Assembly (NCBI GenBank): GCA_002694885.1
Contig: NZNM01000077.1
Location: 1 to 54,617 of the forward strand
Source: Opitutaceae bacterium
Lineage (GTDB): Bacteria > Verrucomicrobiota > Verrucomicrobiia > Opitutales > Opitutaceae
Reading direction: 5' to 3'
DNA: 54,617 nt
Below are positions 17,324 to 26,902 of the stretch, in pieces. Below the pieces are notes generated by a model. That model made no database searches and had not been told where the DNA came from. It saw only the letters and a list, made by a program, of their open reading frames with translations. Numbering within the stretch: the first letter of the stretch is position 1; every line of letters begins with the position of its first letter. Made by a program: the position numbers and the translations under genes.

Positions 17324-18493
17324 CTAAATTTCTTTTAGCTTCCGCTTTGAATTTTTGAGAGCGGGAGACTGCCAGGCCAAACTCGTGTTAAGCAAAAAAG
17401 CGACGCATATTCCCATTACCAGAAAGTTAGATCCTCCATAGCTAATGAAAGGCAAAGGGAGTCCCGTGGTCGGCAATGAGCCCGTAACGACTCCCAGATT
17501 AACTAGAGCTTGAATGCTGATCGTCAAAAGACACCCCGACGCGAGGAGAAACTGGTAGGTATTGGGAGCCTTCCTCACATGAGCGACTCCTGCCGCAAAC
17601 AAACCCATGAAAACCAGCACCACGGCTAGCGTCGCTATCAGCCCGAATTCTTCACCGACAATGGCGAATATAAAATCCGTATGGGCTTCCGGCAACGATC
17701 GCAACTGCTGCCTCCCATTTCCAGGGCCGACTCCTTCGATCCCTCCAGCAGCGAACGCGAGAATTGCCTGCCACACTTGATAGGCATCGCCAGACTTATT
17801 GCCTTCCATGTCCATAAAAGCCGTCAAGCGGCTCAACCGTTCCGGGTCTTTCGAAATGAGAAATCCAACAGGTACCAGCGCAGCGAAAGAGGACCCTGCC
17901 AAGAAAAACACGTTAGCCCCTGCCAAGTAGAGCAAACAAAAGCTAACCATAGAAATGATCAGGGCCGTTCCTAAGTCGGTCTGCAGCATAATCAGCCCAA
18001 CGACGAGGCCAATCGCGAGACAGGGGAATATAAAACCTTTCCAGAATGTTCCTGAATCCTTTCGGATCAGACTGTAGTAGTGGGCTAGGAAAAAGACGAG
18101 ACCGACCTTGGCGAATTCGGCGATTTGCAAACTGAAGGGTCCAAAACGGAACCAGCTCCGACTGCCATTTATTGACGATCCAATTCCGGGTAATAACACC
18201 AAAATCAGCCCCGCGACGCAAATCCCGTAGCCTAACCATATGAATTTTCTAGCCCATTCCAAATCGACCTTCAAAACCAAAAGACCCGCGATAAACGTAA
18301 TCCCCATCCAGACTGCTTGCTTTTCTATTATGCGATAAGGGTCCGTAGCATCGACTGGAAGAGACGCGCTGAACAGAACGGACACCCCTAGCATCGCCAA
18401 GGCAAACACGCAAACAGCAATAGCCGCAGCTGGATTCAATACACCAACGTGTCCGGTATGCGTTGCTCTCGTTCTACGTTTCGCCATTTTCAA
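17324..18493 (-). CDS. ftsW: FtsW, SEDS-family septal peptidoglycan polymerase
   Basis: A 389-residue polytopic membrane protein with about ten membrane helices. SEDS landmarks include GSSINGSRSWFRFGPFSLQI with the motif SEFAK present as AEFAKVGLV, the catalytic-loop Asp region (MLQTDLGTALII), the EAHTDFIFAIVGEEFGLI segment and the C-terminal GLPLPFISYGGSN. It polymerises lipid II into septal glycan with its partner FtsI, which is encoded upstream in the same cluster. It follows the LysM gene by 23 bases and is two bases before murG. Confidence 0.96.
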   Translation of the reverse strand: MKMAKRRTRATHTGHVGVLNPAAAIAVCVFALAMLGVSVLFSASLPVDATDPYRIIEKQAVWMGITFIAGLLVLKVDLEWARKFIWLGYGICVAGLILVLLPGIGSSINGSRSWFRFGPFSLQIAEFAKVGLVFFLAHYYSLIRKDSGTFWKGFIFPCLAIGLVVGLIMLQTDLGTALIISMVSFCLLYLAGANVFFLAGSSFAALVPVGFLISKDPERLSRLTAFMDMEGNKSGDAYQVWQAILAFAAGGIEGVGPGNGRQQLRSLPEAHTDFIFAIVGEEFGLIATLAVVLVFMGLFAAGVAHVRKAPNTYQFLLASGCLLTISIQALVNLGVVTGSLPTTGLPLPFISYGGSNFLVMGICVAFLLNTSLAWQSPALKNSKRKLKEI

Positions 18494-18516
18494 GCGTAGT
18501 CTTTCTGACAGTACAC

Positions 18517-19746
18517 TTAATTATCTATCGGAATAACTGGCTGCTCGATTAGCTCCTCGTCTTGAAGAAATTCCTCTTCATCAACCAATCTCAATGGCGG
18601 GTCTTCAGGAATTGTCTCTGCGGGCGGACTCGGATTCACTGCGGGTTCTCCGGTAGAGCGTGGCTCGGGCGAATCGATTGTTTCCGGCTTTGGGGCGTTT
18701 CGAGAATTATTACTAGGAATGAAAAGCGTCTGGCCCGGATTGATAAGAGCGGGATCTTGAATGTTGTTGTGCAAAACGATATCCCTGGCAAATACATTGT
18801 ACCTTTCCGCAATAGAAAAAATGCTATCACCCGGAGCCACCACAACTTGAAGTCCTTGACCCCGATTCGCTAACGACGACTGTCTGCTTGGACCTCCGGA
18901 TTTCGGAATCACCAGCTTTTGACCGACCCGAATCAAATCGCCCGACAGCTGATTGGCCGCCCTCAATTCACTCAGCGTCACGCCTTGATTCGCTGCTATT
19001 CGAGATAGAACATCACCGCTTTTGACTTTGTAAAAATTTCCTTGAGGCGCAACCACTGACGAAATGGGCGAAGATGTAGCGGACGATGCCGAAATTGGAG
19101 CAGAACTGCTTCGAGGAACGTTGATGACTTGGCCAACCTGAATATTGACCGTGAGGCCTGGGTTGACCGAATGCAGAGCATCACGCGAAACTCCAAACTT
19201 TTTAGAAATAGCCCACAAACTATCGCCGTTTCTAATGGTGTATCGAATAATATCCGACGCTTGAGCAGGAGCTACTATACTCGATGGCTGACCACTGCGA
19301 ACTGCTGGACCACCTAAGGGTGTCAATACGGAATCGTCGTTGTTCATAGACGAAGAGGGATTGCCTCGTGTTGGTGCAGTCCTTGCGCTAGTATTTGGAC
19401 TTCGACTGCTATTAGGTCGTCTCGGGGCAAATCGCTCGCGGCTGGAAATTTCAGGAAGAGCTGTTCTCACCGAGACGCCACCTTCTTCCGCATTGTATCC
19501 AGATAAATCTGATGCTCTCGAATCAATGCTCGCAGTTGTTACGGTCGGCGCTTGAGCATTCGGCGAATCGCTCGACCAATTTACGATACCATTGGCTCCA
19601 GCAGTGGACAATCCTTCGCGTTTCGACCCTCTATCGCCAAAACCGCTCATTAGGCAGACAATAGCCACTGCCACGATATGAGCGGCTACGATTATTCCAA
19701 TCCGTGCCGCCTTTACGCCATTTTCCTTTTTGTAAAACTTAACCAT
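18517..19746 (-). CDS. Triple-LysM membrane protein of the dcw cluster
   Basis: A 409-residue protein from the chosen ATG. It overlaps the end of murD by eight bases; a frame start 41 codons upstream is rejected because it lies deep inside murD. A basic cytosolic tail (MVKFYKKENGVKAAR) and one membrane helix (about 15-36) are followed by a Ser/Pro/Asn-rich linker. Three LysM repeats come next, each opening with a GDS/GDV motif (NGDSLWAISKKFGVS, KSGDVLSRIAANQGVT, PGDSIFSIAERYNV), and an acidic proline-rich tail ends the protein. LysM binds GlcNAc in glycan. Sitting between murD and ftsW, it is probably a divisome or septal wall-binding protein, perhaps playing an FtsN-like role. That role is inference; the domains are clear. 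Confidence 0.88.
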   Translation of the reverse strand: MVKFYKKENGVKAARIGIIVAAHIVAVAIVCLMSGFGDRGSKREGLSTAGANGIVNWSSDSPNAQAPTVTTASIDSRASDLSGYNAEEGGVSVRTALPEISSRERFAPRRPNSSRSPNTSARTAPTRGNPSSSMNNDDSVLTPLGGPAVRSGQPSSIVAPAQASDIIRYTIRNGDSLWAISKKFGVSRDALHSVNPGLTVNIQVGQVINVPRSSSAPISASSATSSPISSVVAPQGNFYKVKSGDVLSRIAANQGVTLSELRAANQLSGDLIRVGQKLVIPKSGGPSRQSSLANRGQGLQVVVAPGDSIFSIAERYNVFARDIVLHNNIQDPALINPGQTLFIPSNNSRNAPKPETIDSPEPRSTGEPAVNPSPPAETIPEDPPLRLVDEEEFLQDEELIEQPVIPIDN

Positions 19747-21046
19747 ATTGCACGTTCCTTTCCGAGTCCAGGTGGCCGATCGCCTCCCGAAAAGCCTCTC
19801 CTCTTTTAGCGTAGCTTTCAAACATATCGAAGCTAGCGAATCCAGGACTAAGTAGAGCGTCGTCGCCACTTCGACCCAATTCTAAAACCAAATTTACAGC
19901 TTCTTCCAAACTGGCAACCTCGCGGGTAACTAGCCCTAGCGATTCCAATTCCCGTTTTACCGAAAACCTGGTTTCGCCAATCAAAATCGCTTGTTTTAAG
20001 TAAGGAACAATCTGCTTTGCAAAACCCTTGATCGATCCTCCCTTGTCCTTGCCACCGCCAATCCAGATCACGGGCTGATCAAATCGCTTTAATCCTGAAA
20101 GCGTAGCGTGAAAATTCGTCGCCTTAGAATCATCCCAGAACCGAATCCCCATTTTCGCGCCAATGAACTCCATTCTGTGAGGATCTTTACTGAACGCTCT
20201 AGCAGCATCTTCTAAACTGTTTTCGCTGAGACCCAAAGTCAACCAAAGCGACCGGGCCATCATATACGATTCGATCTCCGGATCAGTTTCGAACACGCTA
20301 CCCTTCACTCGTTCGCGATCCTCCTTCTTCGCTCGCCTCAAAATCTGCTTTTCCGGAATTTCCAGCCCCAACCGCTTCCCGTAGTCCGACACGGTACGAT
20401 CAACGACAACTGAGTCGCCTCGCATATTCGATATTAAAGTGTATTTGCTATTAAAATACGATTCCATGCTCCCGTGCCTATCCAAATGGTCTTCTGCGAA
20501 ATTCGTCCAGAGAACGTAGTCCGCTTGCAATCGCGTAGATAACTCGGCCTGGAAAGAGCTTACTTCGCAGACCGCGATCGCCTCGGAATTGCATTCTCCC
20601 GACAGGATTTCGCACAAAGGTCGCCCGATATTACCCACTGCAAACGATTCGATGCCCGAGTGTCTGAAAGCATGATCGAGAAAGGACGTCAGCGTAGTTT
20701 TCCCATTGGTACCGGTAACCGCCACTATCGGTCCCTTCCACAACGAAGCGCCTAAATCGAATTCGGAAATTACGCGGCATTTTTCCCCTTGGGCGATCTT
20801 CACCCAAGGATGGTCGGGAGCAAAACCCGGACTCACTACCACTAGGCGGGATCTTCTCGCTTCCTCTCGCGCGAAAACAGCTTCATCTTCCTTTTTAGAA
20901 CTTTCGTCAAAGATCCTTGCTTCACCATCGATACCTTCGATCAGAGCCTTAGCTCCGAGCCCGCTTACCCCACCCCCTAGAATCGCCACTGGAGATTCCA
21001 AACTATCTTCTAGCCAGGTGGGAATATGTGGAGCGTGCTGTATCAT
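19739..21046 (-). CDS. murD: MurD, UDP-MurNAc-L-Ala--D-glutamate ligase
   Basis: A 435-residue Mur ligase that adds D-Glu to the stem peptide. It has a Rossmann-type N-terminus (PVAILGGGVSGLGAKALIE), the P-loop VAVTGTNGKTTLTSFLDHA, ICEVSSFQAE-like core (AVCEVSSFQAELS), NFAEDHLDRHGSMESYF and FWDDSKATNFHATLSGL. The ATG at 21046 is chosen because it overlaps the mraY stop as ATGA and gives the normal N-terminus; the frame runs 28 codons further upstream into mraY. Followed by the LysM gene with an eight-base overlap. Confidence 0.95.
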   Translation of the reverse strand: MIQHAPHIPTWLEDSLESPVAILGGGVSGLGAKALIEGIDGEARIFDESSKKEDEAVFAREEARRSRLVVVSPGFAPDHPWVKIAQGEKCRVISEFDLGASLWKGPIVAVTGTNGKTTLTSFLDHAFRHSGIESFAVGNIGRPLCEILSGECNSEAIAVCEVSSFQAELSTRLQADYVLWTNFAEDHLDRHGSMESYFNSKYTLISNMRGDSVVVDRTVSDYGKRLGLEIPEKQILRRAKKEDRERVKGSVFETDPEIESYMMARSLWLTLGLSENSLEDAARAFSKDPHRMEFIGAKMGIRFWDDSKATNFHATLSGLKRFDQPVIWIGGGKDKGGSIKGFAKQIVPYLKQAILIGETRFSVKRELESLGLVTREVASLEEAVNLVLELGRSGDDALLSPGFASFDMFESYAKRGEAFREAIGHLDSERNVQYG

Positions 21047-22143
21047 CTGATTTTCAATGTCGCTAGTCCAGCAAACGCAAATATAAGGGATAGTATCCAA
21101 AACCTTATAACTACTTTCGTCTCCGCCCAACCTTTCAATTCAAAGTGATGATGAATCGGAGCCATTTTGAATATACGCTTTCCAGTGCTTTTGAAAGAGA
21201 GTACCTGCAGAATCACCGAAACCGTTTCCAGCACGAAGATTCCTCCCACGATGATCAAAGTAACCGCTTGATGCGTCATAAACGCTATCACTCCCACGAG
21301 CCCCCCAAGCGCAAGTGATCCCGTATCGCCCATAAAGACTTCAGCCGGATGGGCATTGTACCAAAGAAAAGCAAGCCCTCCTCCAACAATAGCGCCGCAA
21401 ATTATGCCCAATTCACCTACTCCTGGAACGTTCGATATCAAAAGGTATTCGGAAATTATTACATTACCCGCAGCGTAAGCCATAATCGCATACACGATAG
21501 CTACGGTTATGGTGCAGCCAATTGCCAGCCCGTCAACGCCATCGGTAACGTTGATAGCGTTGCTCGAGCCCACCAAAACCAAAAAAAGAAAACCGAATAG
21601 CGCCCATAGCGGCATTTGCTCGACAACAGCATTTTTGACAAACGGCAGCCACAGCTCCTGGGCCTTGTCCACGCTGAGCGGATTGTTCAACAAGATCAAC
21701 AAAGTTATGGCTGCAGTCAGGCTTTGCCAAATGATCTTTCCCCTAGAAGGGAACCCCTTACTATTCCGCTTCGCGACTTTAAGAAAGTCGTCAATAAAAC
21801 CGAGCGCCGTCAAACTCGTATAGACCATAAGAGCGGTCAGCGTCCAAACATTGAATTGAGCCCAAAGCAACGAGCTGATTGTTACCGAAAGATAGATCAG
21901 CAGCCCGCCCATCGTTGGGGTGTTTTTCTTCCCGGAGTGCAGCTCGGCAAGCTTTCCTACTTCCGACTCGGTACGAAAGCTCTGCTTAAAGCTTAGTCGC
22001 CTCAGCATTCCTATCAACCAGGGCCCCAGCAGATAGCCGATGAAAAGAGCCGTGCCTGATGCCAACAACATGCGAAGCGTCAGGAATCTCAAAAGCCGGA
22101 GCGGCCCGAAAACCTCTTCGTATTGCGCTAAATAGCTTAGCAT
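21043..22143 (-). CDS. mraY: MraY, phospho-MurNAc-pentapeptide translocase
   Basis: A 366-residue integral membrane enzyme with about ten helices that moves the muropeptide onto undecaprenyl phosphate, making lipid I. Family landmarks: HSGKKNTPTMGGLLIYLSV, the Mg-binding FIDDFLKVAKRNSKGF and NVTDGVDGLAIG, then AEVFMGDTGSLALGG and the C-terminal MAPIHHHFELKGWAETKVV. It overlaps murF by seven bases and murD by four. Confidence 0.97.
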   Translation of the reverse strand: MLSYLAQYEEVFGPLRLLRFLTLRMLLASGTALFIGYLLGPWLIGMLRRLSFKQSFRTESEVGKLAELHSGKKNTPTMGGLLIYLSVTISSLLWAQFNVWTLTALMVYTSLTALGFIDDFLKVAKRNSKGFPSRGKIIWQSLTAAITLLILLNNPLSVDKAQELWLPFVKNAVVEQMPLWALFGFLFLVLVGSSNAINVTDGVDGLAIGCTITVAIVYAIMAYAAGNVIISEYLLISNVPGVGELGIICGAIVGGGLAFLWYNAHPAEVFMGDTGSLALGGLVGVIAFMTHQAVTLIIVGGIFVLETVSVILQVLSFKSTGKRIFKMAPIHHHFELKGWAETKVVIRFWILSLIFAFAGLATLKIR

Positions 22144-23516
22144 GAGACTTTCTCCGTTTCTACCGATTGAGCAATATAGCTCACAACCTTCTCAAGCCCA
22201 TGCAGCCTACTCCCTTTGACGAAAACGTCACCAGAAAACCCTGACAAAATTGGCTGGATCTCCTCGATTTTTGATATCCACTCAATGCGTCCTCGATCCC
22301 CATTGCTCTCAAGACCTTGCTTCATGGCTTCCGCTCCGTCACCAATAAGCACAGCTAGGTCCCCGCTTCTCATCGTTATCGACGAGCCTACCCGCCGATG
22401 CCATTCGCTTGAACAGTCCCCAAGCTCTTCCATGGATCCCAGCGCGAATACGCGATTTGCGGTCCCGTCAGAAAGACGATCGAATGTCTCCAACGCATCG
22501 AGCATGGACTGTGGATTCGCATTGTAGCAATCCAAATAAACGCGCGCGGATCCTATGGATTTCCATTCCCCCCTCATTTCGCCCGGTCGCCAATGCCGCA
22601 ATCGACCTTCAAGCTCCGCGGCATCTACTCCCAGGTCCGAAGCTGCGATGAGAGCCATAGCTACATTGCTAGCCAGGCCGCTCCCGCCACCACGCACCTC
22701 GAATTCCCGATCCATCCCTTCGATTGAGATCCGAGTATAGTCACCAACTACAGTATGGGTGAATTTCCTGGCTCCCTTCTCATCGATCCCTTCTGCCACG
22801 ATTTCATATTCAAACCCACCGGCCAATCTATCCTTGAAGGGCTGGCACGATTCACTCATGTAAACGCGTCGAGTACGATTCTTAGATGCCAAGCGACCTT
22901 TCTCTGAAGCGACTCCCTCTAGACTCCCCAAACCCTCAAGATGGGCAGGACCAATGGACGTAAAGACCACAACATCTGGATCTATAATCGTCGCAAGATG
23001 CTCCATTTCTCCCCGTTCGCTAATTCCAGCCTCGACTACGGCAAATCGGCATTCGCGAATAGGCATCGCCAAAATCGTAGCGGGCACTCCAATACGATTA
23101 TTCAAGTTACCTTCAGTGCTCCAGGCGCCTGGCTTCCCTCCCAACAGGCAGCTCAATAGATCCTTGAAAGTCGTCTTGCCGCAACTCCCAGTCACGCCAA
23201 CCATAGTCGCCGAAGCTGACTCGCGGTATCCTCTAGCGAGATTTCCGAATCCAACGAGCGAATCTTCGACTAGCAACTGCGGCAAATCTACGGCTGGATG
23301 CGCTGAGCTAACCAAAGCCGCCGCGGCGCCCTTGTCTTTCGCTGCTTGAAGAAATTCGTGCCCGTCGCGCTTCGGTGTTTTCAAGGCAACGAACATTTCC
23401 CCTGCATTCAACGTTCGCGTATCGAATGAAAATCCTCTCACGCAATCTCCAGCGAGGGCTTTGATCCATTCTCCATCGCACCAGTCACGCAACTCCTGGG
23501 CTTCGAATTCCAGCAT
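22137..23516 (-). CDS. murF: MurF, UDP-MurNAc-tripeptide--D-Ala-D-Ala ligase
   Basis: A 459-residue Mur ligase adding D-Ala-D-Ala, the product of Ddl encoded in the same cluster. It shows SFDTRTLNAGEMFVALK, the P-loop VTGSCGKTTFKDLLS, NLNNRIGVPATIL, and YNANPQSMLDAL with GSMEELG. The ATG at 23516 lies two bases after the murE stop; a TTG at 23522 in the same frame is less likely. Overlaps mraY by seven bases. Confidence 0.95.
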   Translation of the reverse strand: MLEFEAQELRDWCDGEWIKALAGDCVRGFSFDTRTLNAGEMFVALKTPKRDGHEFLQAAKDKGAAAALVSSAHPAVDLPQLLVEDSLVGFGNLARGYRESASATMVGVTGSCGKTTFKDLLSCLLGGKPGAWSTEGNLNNRIGVPATILAMPIRECRFAVVEAGISERGEMEHLATIIDPDVVVFTSIGPAHLEGLGSLEGVASEKGRLASKNRTRRVYMSESCQPFKDRLAGGFEYEIVAEGIDEKGARKFTHTVVGDYTRISIEGMDREFEVRGGGSGLASNVAMALIAASDLGVDAAELEGRLRHWRPGEMRGEWKSIGSARVYLDCYNANPQSMLDALETFDRLSDGTANRVFALGSMEELGDCSSEWHRRVGSSITMRSGDLAVLIGDGAEAMKQGLESNGDRGRIEWISKIEEIQPILSGFSGDVFVKGSRLHGLEKVVSYIAQSVETEKVSC

Positions 23517-23518
23517 TC

Positions 23519-25087
23519 TCAAATCCGCTCGCCAAGTTTGATGGAGTCGAGCAACTCTCTCGCTACCTTTCGGTCGTCAAAGGGTACTACCGTGTCTCCA
23601 AATTCCTGAAACGGCTCGTGCCCTTTTCCAGCAATTAAGACGCAATCGCCAGGCTGAGCGCTTTTCAGGGAAAGTTCAATAGCCCGACGTCGGTCTAATA
23701 CGAAGTCTATTTCTCCACCCTCTACGATACCCTCTCGCATATCGTCGAATATCTGCTCTTGAGCTTCTGAACGCGGATTGTCCGTAGTCGCCCAACTGAA
23801 ATCCGCCAGCGAAGTGGCTGCGCGCGTCATCTCCGAGCGTTTCCCTGGGTCCCGATCACCACCGCAACCAAAAACCACTTTCAATTCGCCAGGCGTAATC
23901 TCTTTTAGCATACGCAGCGCATTTTCTAGGGCGTTGCCCGTGTGAGCATAATCAACGACCACTTCGAATGCCTGACCTTGATCGACTCTTTCCATCCGAC
24001 CTGGAATTCCCTTAAAAGTCTCCAAGCTGGCAATACACTTTTCAATATCCAAGCCCAACAGGATCGCTGTCGAGAGCGCTGCTAATGTATTGCTGATGTT
24101 GTACTTTCCTATCAACGGAGACCGCGTCAGGTAACGCTTCCCCTCATACTCCAAGGTGAAAAGCGAATGATTCGGAGCTAACTCGACATCGGTTGCCTTC
24201 AAAGCGGCATCATCAGAGAGACCGAAGGTCAATACCGATTCTTCTCTGGACTCGCTAGCCAGCCGCCGCCCATATTCATCATCAACGTTTATCGCTAGTC
24301 GCTTCGGTGGAGGACCAATCTCTCCATTGATGAATTTTCGCTTAACGGCAAAATAAGACTCCATGTCCCCATGATAATCCAAATGGTCCCGAGTCAGATT
24401 AAGGAAAACGCCGACTTTGAATCTCAGTTCCGCTACTCTCAATTGATCCACGCCATGGGAACTCACCTCCATCAACGCTCGCTCGCACCCGAAGTCCCTC
24501 ATTTGAGAAAGCAATTCGCAAAGTTCGTGAGCCTCCGGAGTTGTTCTAAAGGAGGGAAGCACGCGTTCAACCAAGTCGTAGCCAACCGTACCCAAGCAAC
24601 CCGTTTTGGCGCCATCAACTGAAAGGAAATTCTTAGCAAGATGAGCGACGGTCGTTTTACCATTCGTTCCCGTGATTCCGACCAGATCGAGATCCTTGTC
24701 TGGTTTTCGGAAAAACCTTCTAGCTACTTTCGCTAAGGTTAGTCGAGGATCGTCTGATTGAGCGAAAACCGCTTTGGAAAGTCCAAATTTTCGTGGCGAG
24801 TTCGATACGACCCCGATTGCCCCCCGGTTCAATGCTTCGTCGACGAACGCATTTCCATCCTTACGAAGTCCCGGCAGCGCGAAAAACAGGCTCCCGGGAG
24901 TGACCCTTCGACTGTCGATGACCAGGCGCTTAACGCGTGGATCCGCTGAACCGCGCTTAAGCTTCGCCCCGCTCTTTTTCAGCAATGCGCTCAGCTTTCT
25001 GCCCTCTTGCTTTCTCTTTTTGGTCTTTTCCATCCGATCCCTATCCAATTCTCCCTCTATGGATCTCCTCTTCTGCGTCGATACCAT
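23519..25087 (-). CDS. murE: MurE, meso-diaminopimelate-adding Mur ligase
   Basis: A 522-residue Mur ligase. The core has VIDSRRVTPGSLFFALPG, P-loop GITGTNGKTTVAHLAKNF, LTRDHLDYHGDMESYF and the amino acid-selecting motif TTDNPRSE. DNPR marks enzymes that add meso-diaminopimelate, so the wall should be Gram-negative type. The N-terminal 40 residues or so are unusually rich in Lys and Arg (EKTKKRKQEGRK) and precede the conserved domain, an extension most MurE proteins lack. The ATG at 25087 is preferred to a TTG at 25102. The ftsI stop is 20 bases upstream. Confidence 0.95.
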   Translation of the reverse strand: MVSTQKRRSIEGELDRDRMEKTKKRKQEGRKLSALLKKSGAKLKRGSADPRVKRLVIDSRRVTPGSLFFALPGLRKDGNAFVDEALNRGAIGVVSNSPRKFGLSKAVFAQSDDPRLTLAKVARRFFRKPDKDLDLVGITGTNGKTTVAHLAKNFLSVDGAKTGCLGTVGYDLVERVLPSFRTTPEAHELCELLSQMRDFGCERALMEVSSHGVDQLRVAELRFKVGVFLNLTRDHLDYHGDMESYFAVKRKFINGEIGPPPKRLAINVDDEYGRRLASESREESVLTFGLSDDAALKATDVELAPNHSLFTLEYEGKRYLTRSPLIGKYNISNTLAALSTAILLGLDIEKCIASLETFKGIPGRMERVDQGQAFEVVVDYAHTGNALENALRMLKEITPGELKVVFGCGGDRDPGKRSEMTRAATSLADFSWATTDNPRSEAQEQIFDDMREGIVEGGEIDFVLDRRRAIELSLKSAQPGDCVLIAGKGHEPFQEFGDTVVPFDDRKVARELLDSIKLGERI

Positions 25088-25107
25088 CTTCGTATTAGAC
25101 AATTGCC

Positions 25108-26895
25108 TTACGGCCTTGCGCCTCCCAACGCATAAGCCCGATCTTGATTCACAGGAGTAATAGCATAGTAGGGTACTAGCTTTTCCGCTACATTTTTGAA
25201 AGCGGGCACTGCTGCGCTCCCACCAGAAACCGGCATTCCGCTACGGGATCCGTCGACTATCACCGTAATAGCAAGCTCTGGATCGCTAGCTGGAAAAAAG
25301 CCTGAAAACGAGCCGACATGACTCTGCGAGGAGTATCGGCCATTGATAATCTTCTGGGCTGTACCAGTCTTGCCCGCAACCTGGTAGCCTGGTATCCCAG
25401 CTTTGAAAGCCGTCCCTCCTTCTGACGCTGTTTTCAAAAGGAGTTCAGACATAGTCCTGGCCGTTTGGTTCGATACAACTCGTCTTCGTACCATCGGTCC
25501 GAAATTGACCGCTTCTTTGCTATCGATGTCCAAAATCCTGGATACGACCTGGGACCGCATAAGCAAACCGCCATTGGCGATCGCGGCCATCGCGTAGTGA
25601 GTCTGCAATGGAGTAGCGGAAATCGCATGCCCCATCGTCATCCTAGTCAAAGTCAATCCATCCCATTTTCGAACCGGATTGAGGATCCCTCGCGACTCGA
25701 TACCAACATCCAAACCGGTTTTTTCGCCAAATCCGAATTTTCTCACGTAGTCGTAAAATCCATTAGACCCTACCAAGGCTCCCAATTGGGCCGCTCCTCT
25801 ATTGGATGACTTTGCAACGATATCCTCGACTGTTAAGATGCCAAACGGCTTCCAGTCCTTTGGCAACTTGGCCACGTAGCCACTGGGCATTCGCAAAGTA
25901 GGTATAGAGCAGTCAAAATAAGTACCGATCGATACCAGTCGTTCTTCTAAGGCGGCGCTTGCCGCTACAATTTTGAATGTGGATCCCGGCTCAATGGGAT
26001 CGGTCATCGCTCGATTCTTTTGTGTCGACTCATCGAACTCCGTATATCTGTTTGGGTTGAATGTCGGATAGTTCGCCAACCCGAGAATGAAACCAGTGTA
26101 TGGATCAGTGACAATGATACATGCCGTTTCTGGATCGAACTTTTCTGCAATATTCGCAAGTTCAAGCTCGATCTGATGCTGCACATACGGATCGATCGAC
26201 AAGGCCAAATTCATACCATCGCGAGGAGGCACATAGCGTCTTCGGAACTGGGCCATTTCTTCCCCCGCCGTCACTTCGGACTCTCTCCAGCCTCGCTGGC
26301 CACTCAAATAGAAATCGAATTCGCGTTCGACTCCCAGAACAGCCTCTCCGTCGTGCCGCACCAGTCCGATGATGTGAGACGCAAGCGAATTCTTTGGGTA
26401 TACCCTTTCGTAGTTACGCGTTCCATACAACCCAGATATCTCTAGCTTCAAAATTCGATCATAGAGCCCCTCTTCAACCCTCCGACTCAAGAGCCTCCAG
26501 CGATCCCTACGCGTAGAATCATCGCCAATAAACTCGCCGCTTCTTGCGCCGAAAACCCTTTCCACCCGCGAAAGTTCTTGATTCAGCAATCGAGATAGCT
26601 GCGGGAGTTTATCCAAGTCTTCCTTCTTTAGGGCAACCGGATCGATTCCGACTTCAAGTAGCGTTTTACTCGTAGCAAAGAGTTCTTTATCTCCATTGAG
26701 ATCGTAAGAAAAAATGTCTCCCCGACGCGAATTCAGGGGTATTAGCCTAAAGCGATTGCTCTCTAGTTCCTCTATGAGCTTAGGAGCTTCGATAACATGG
26801 AGCTCAAATAATCTATATCCAATCGCTCCATACCCTAGAAGAATGCCAAGGGCAAGTGTCCAAAACCTGATTCTCGGGGCAAAACTCTTGGCCAT
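25108..26895 (-). CDS. ftsI: FtsI (PBP3/PBP2b-type) septal transpeptidase
   Basis: A class B penicillin-binding protein of 595 residues from the ATG at 26895, with a membrane helix near its N-terminus. The N-terminal dimerisation domain starts at SRRGDIFSYDLNG. The transpeptidase domain carries all three catalytic motifs: SxxK in EPGSTFKIVAAS, SxN in AKSSNRGAAQLG, and KTGT in VAGKTGTAQK. There are no PASTA repeats after it. It crosslinks septal peptidoglycan made by FtsW. An in-frame ATG at 26940 would overlap ftsL by 38 bases and add a basic stretch; the later start is seven bases after the ftsL stop and is preferred. Confidence 0.95.
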   Translation of the reverse strand: MAKSFAPRIRFWTLALGILLGYGAIGYRLFELHVIEAPKLIEELESNRFRLIPLNSRRGDIFSYDLNGDKELFATSKTLLEVGIDPVALKKEDLDKLPQLSRLLNQELSRVERVFGARSGEFIGDDSTRRDRWRLLSRRVEEGLYDRILKLEISGLYGTRNYERVYPKNSLASHIIGLVRHDGEAVLGVEREFDFYLSGQRGWRESEVTAGEEMAQFRRRYVPPRDGMNLALSIDPYVQHQIELELANIAEKFDPETACIIVTDPYTGFILGLANYPTFNPNRYTEFDESTQKNRAMTDPIEPGSTFKIVAASAALEERLVSIGTYFDCSIPTLRMPSGYVAKLPKDWKPFGILTVEDIVAKSSNRGAAQLGALVGSNGFYDYVRKFGFGEKTGLDVGIESRGILNPVRKWDGLTLTRMTMGHAISATPLQTHYAMAAIANGGLLMRSQVVSRILDIDSKEAVNFGPMVRRRVVSNQTARTMSELLLKTASEGGTAFKAGIPGYQVAGKTGTAQKIINGRYSSQSHVGSFSGFFPASDPELAITVIVDGSRSGMPVSGGSAAVPAFKNVAEKLVPYYAITPVNQDRAYALGGARP

Positions 26896-26902
26896 TCGCT
26901 TT

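Noticed and set aside
19747-19869. Upstream extension of the LysM gene into murD
   Set aside because: The extra 41 codons lie fully inside murD in another frame and give no signal or domain; the ATG at 19746 precedes a proper basic tail and membrane helix.
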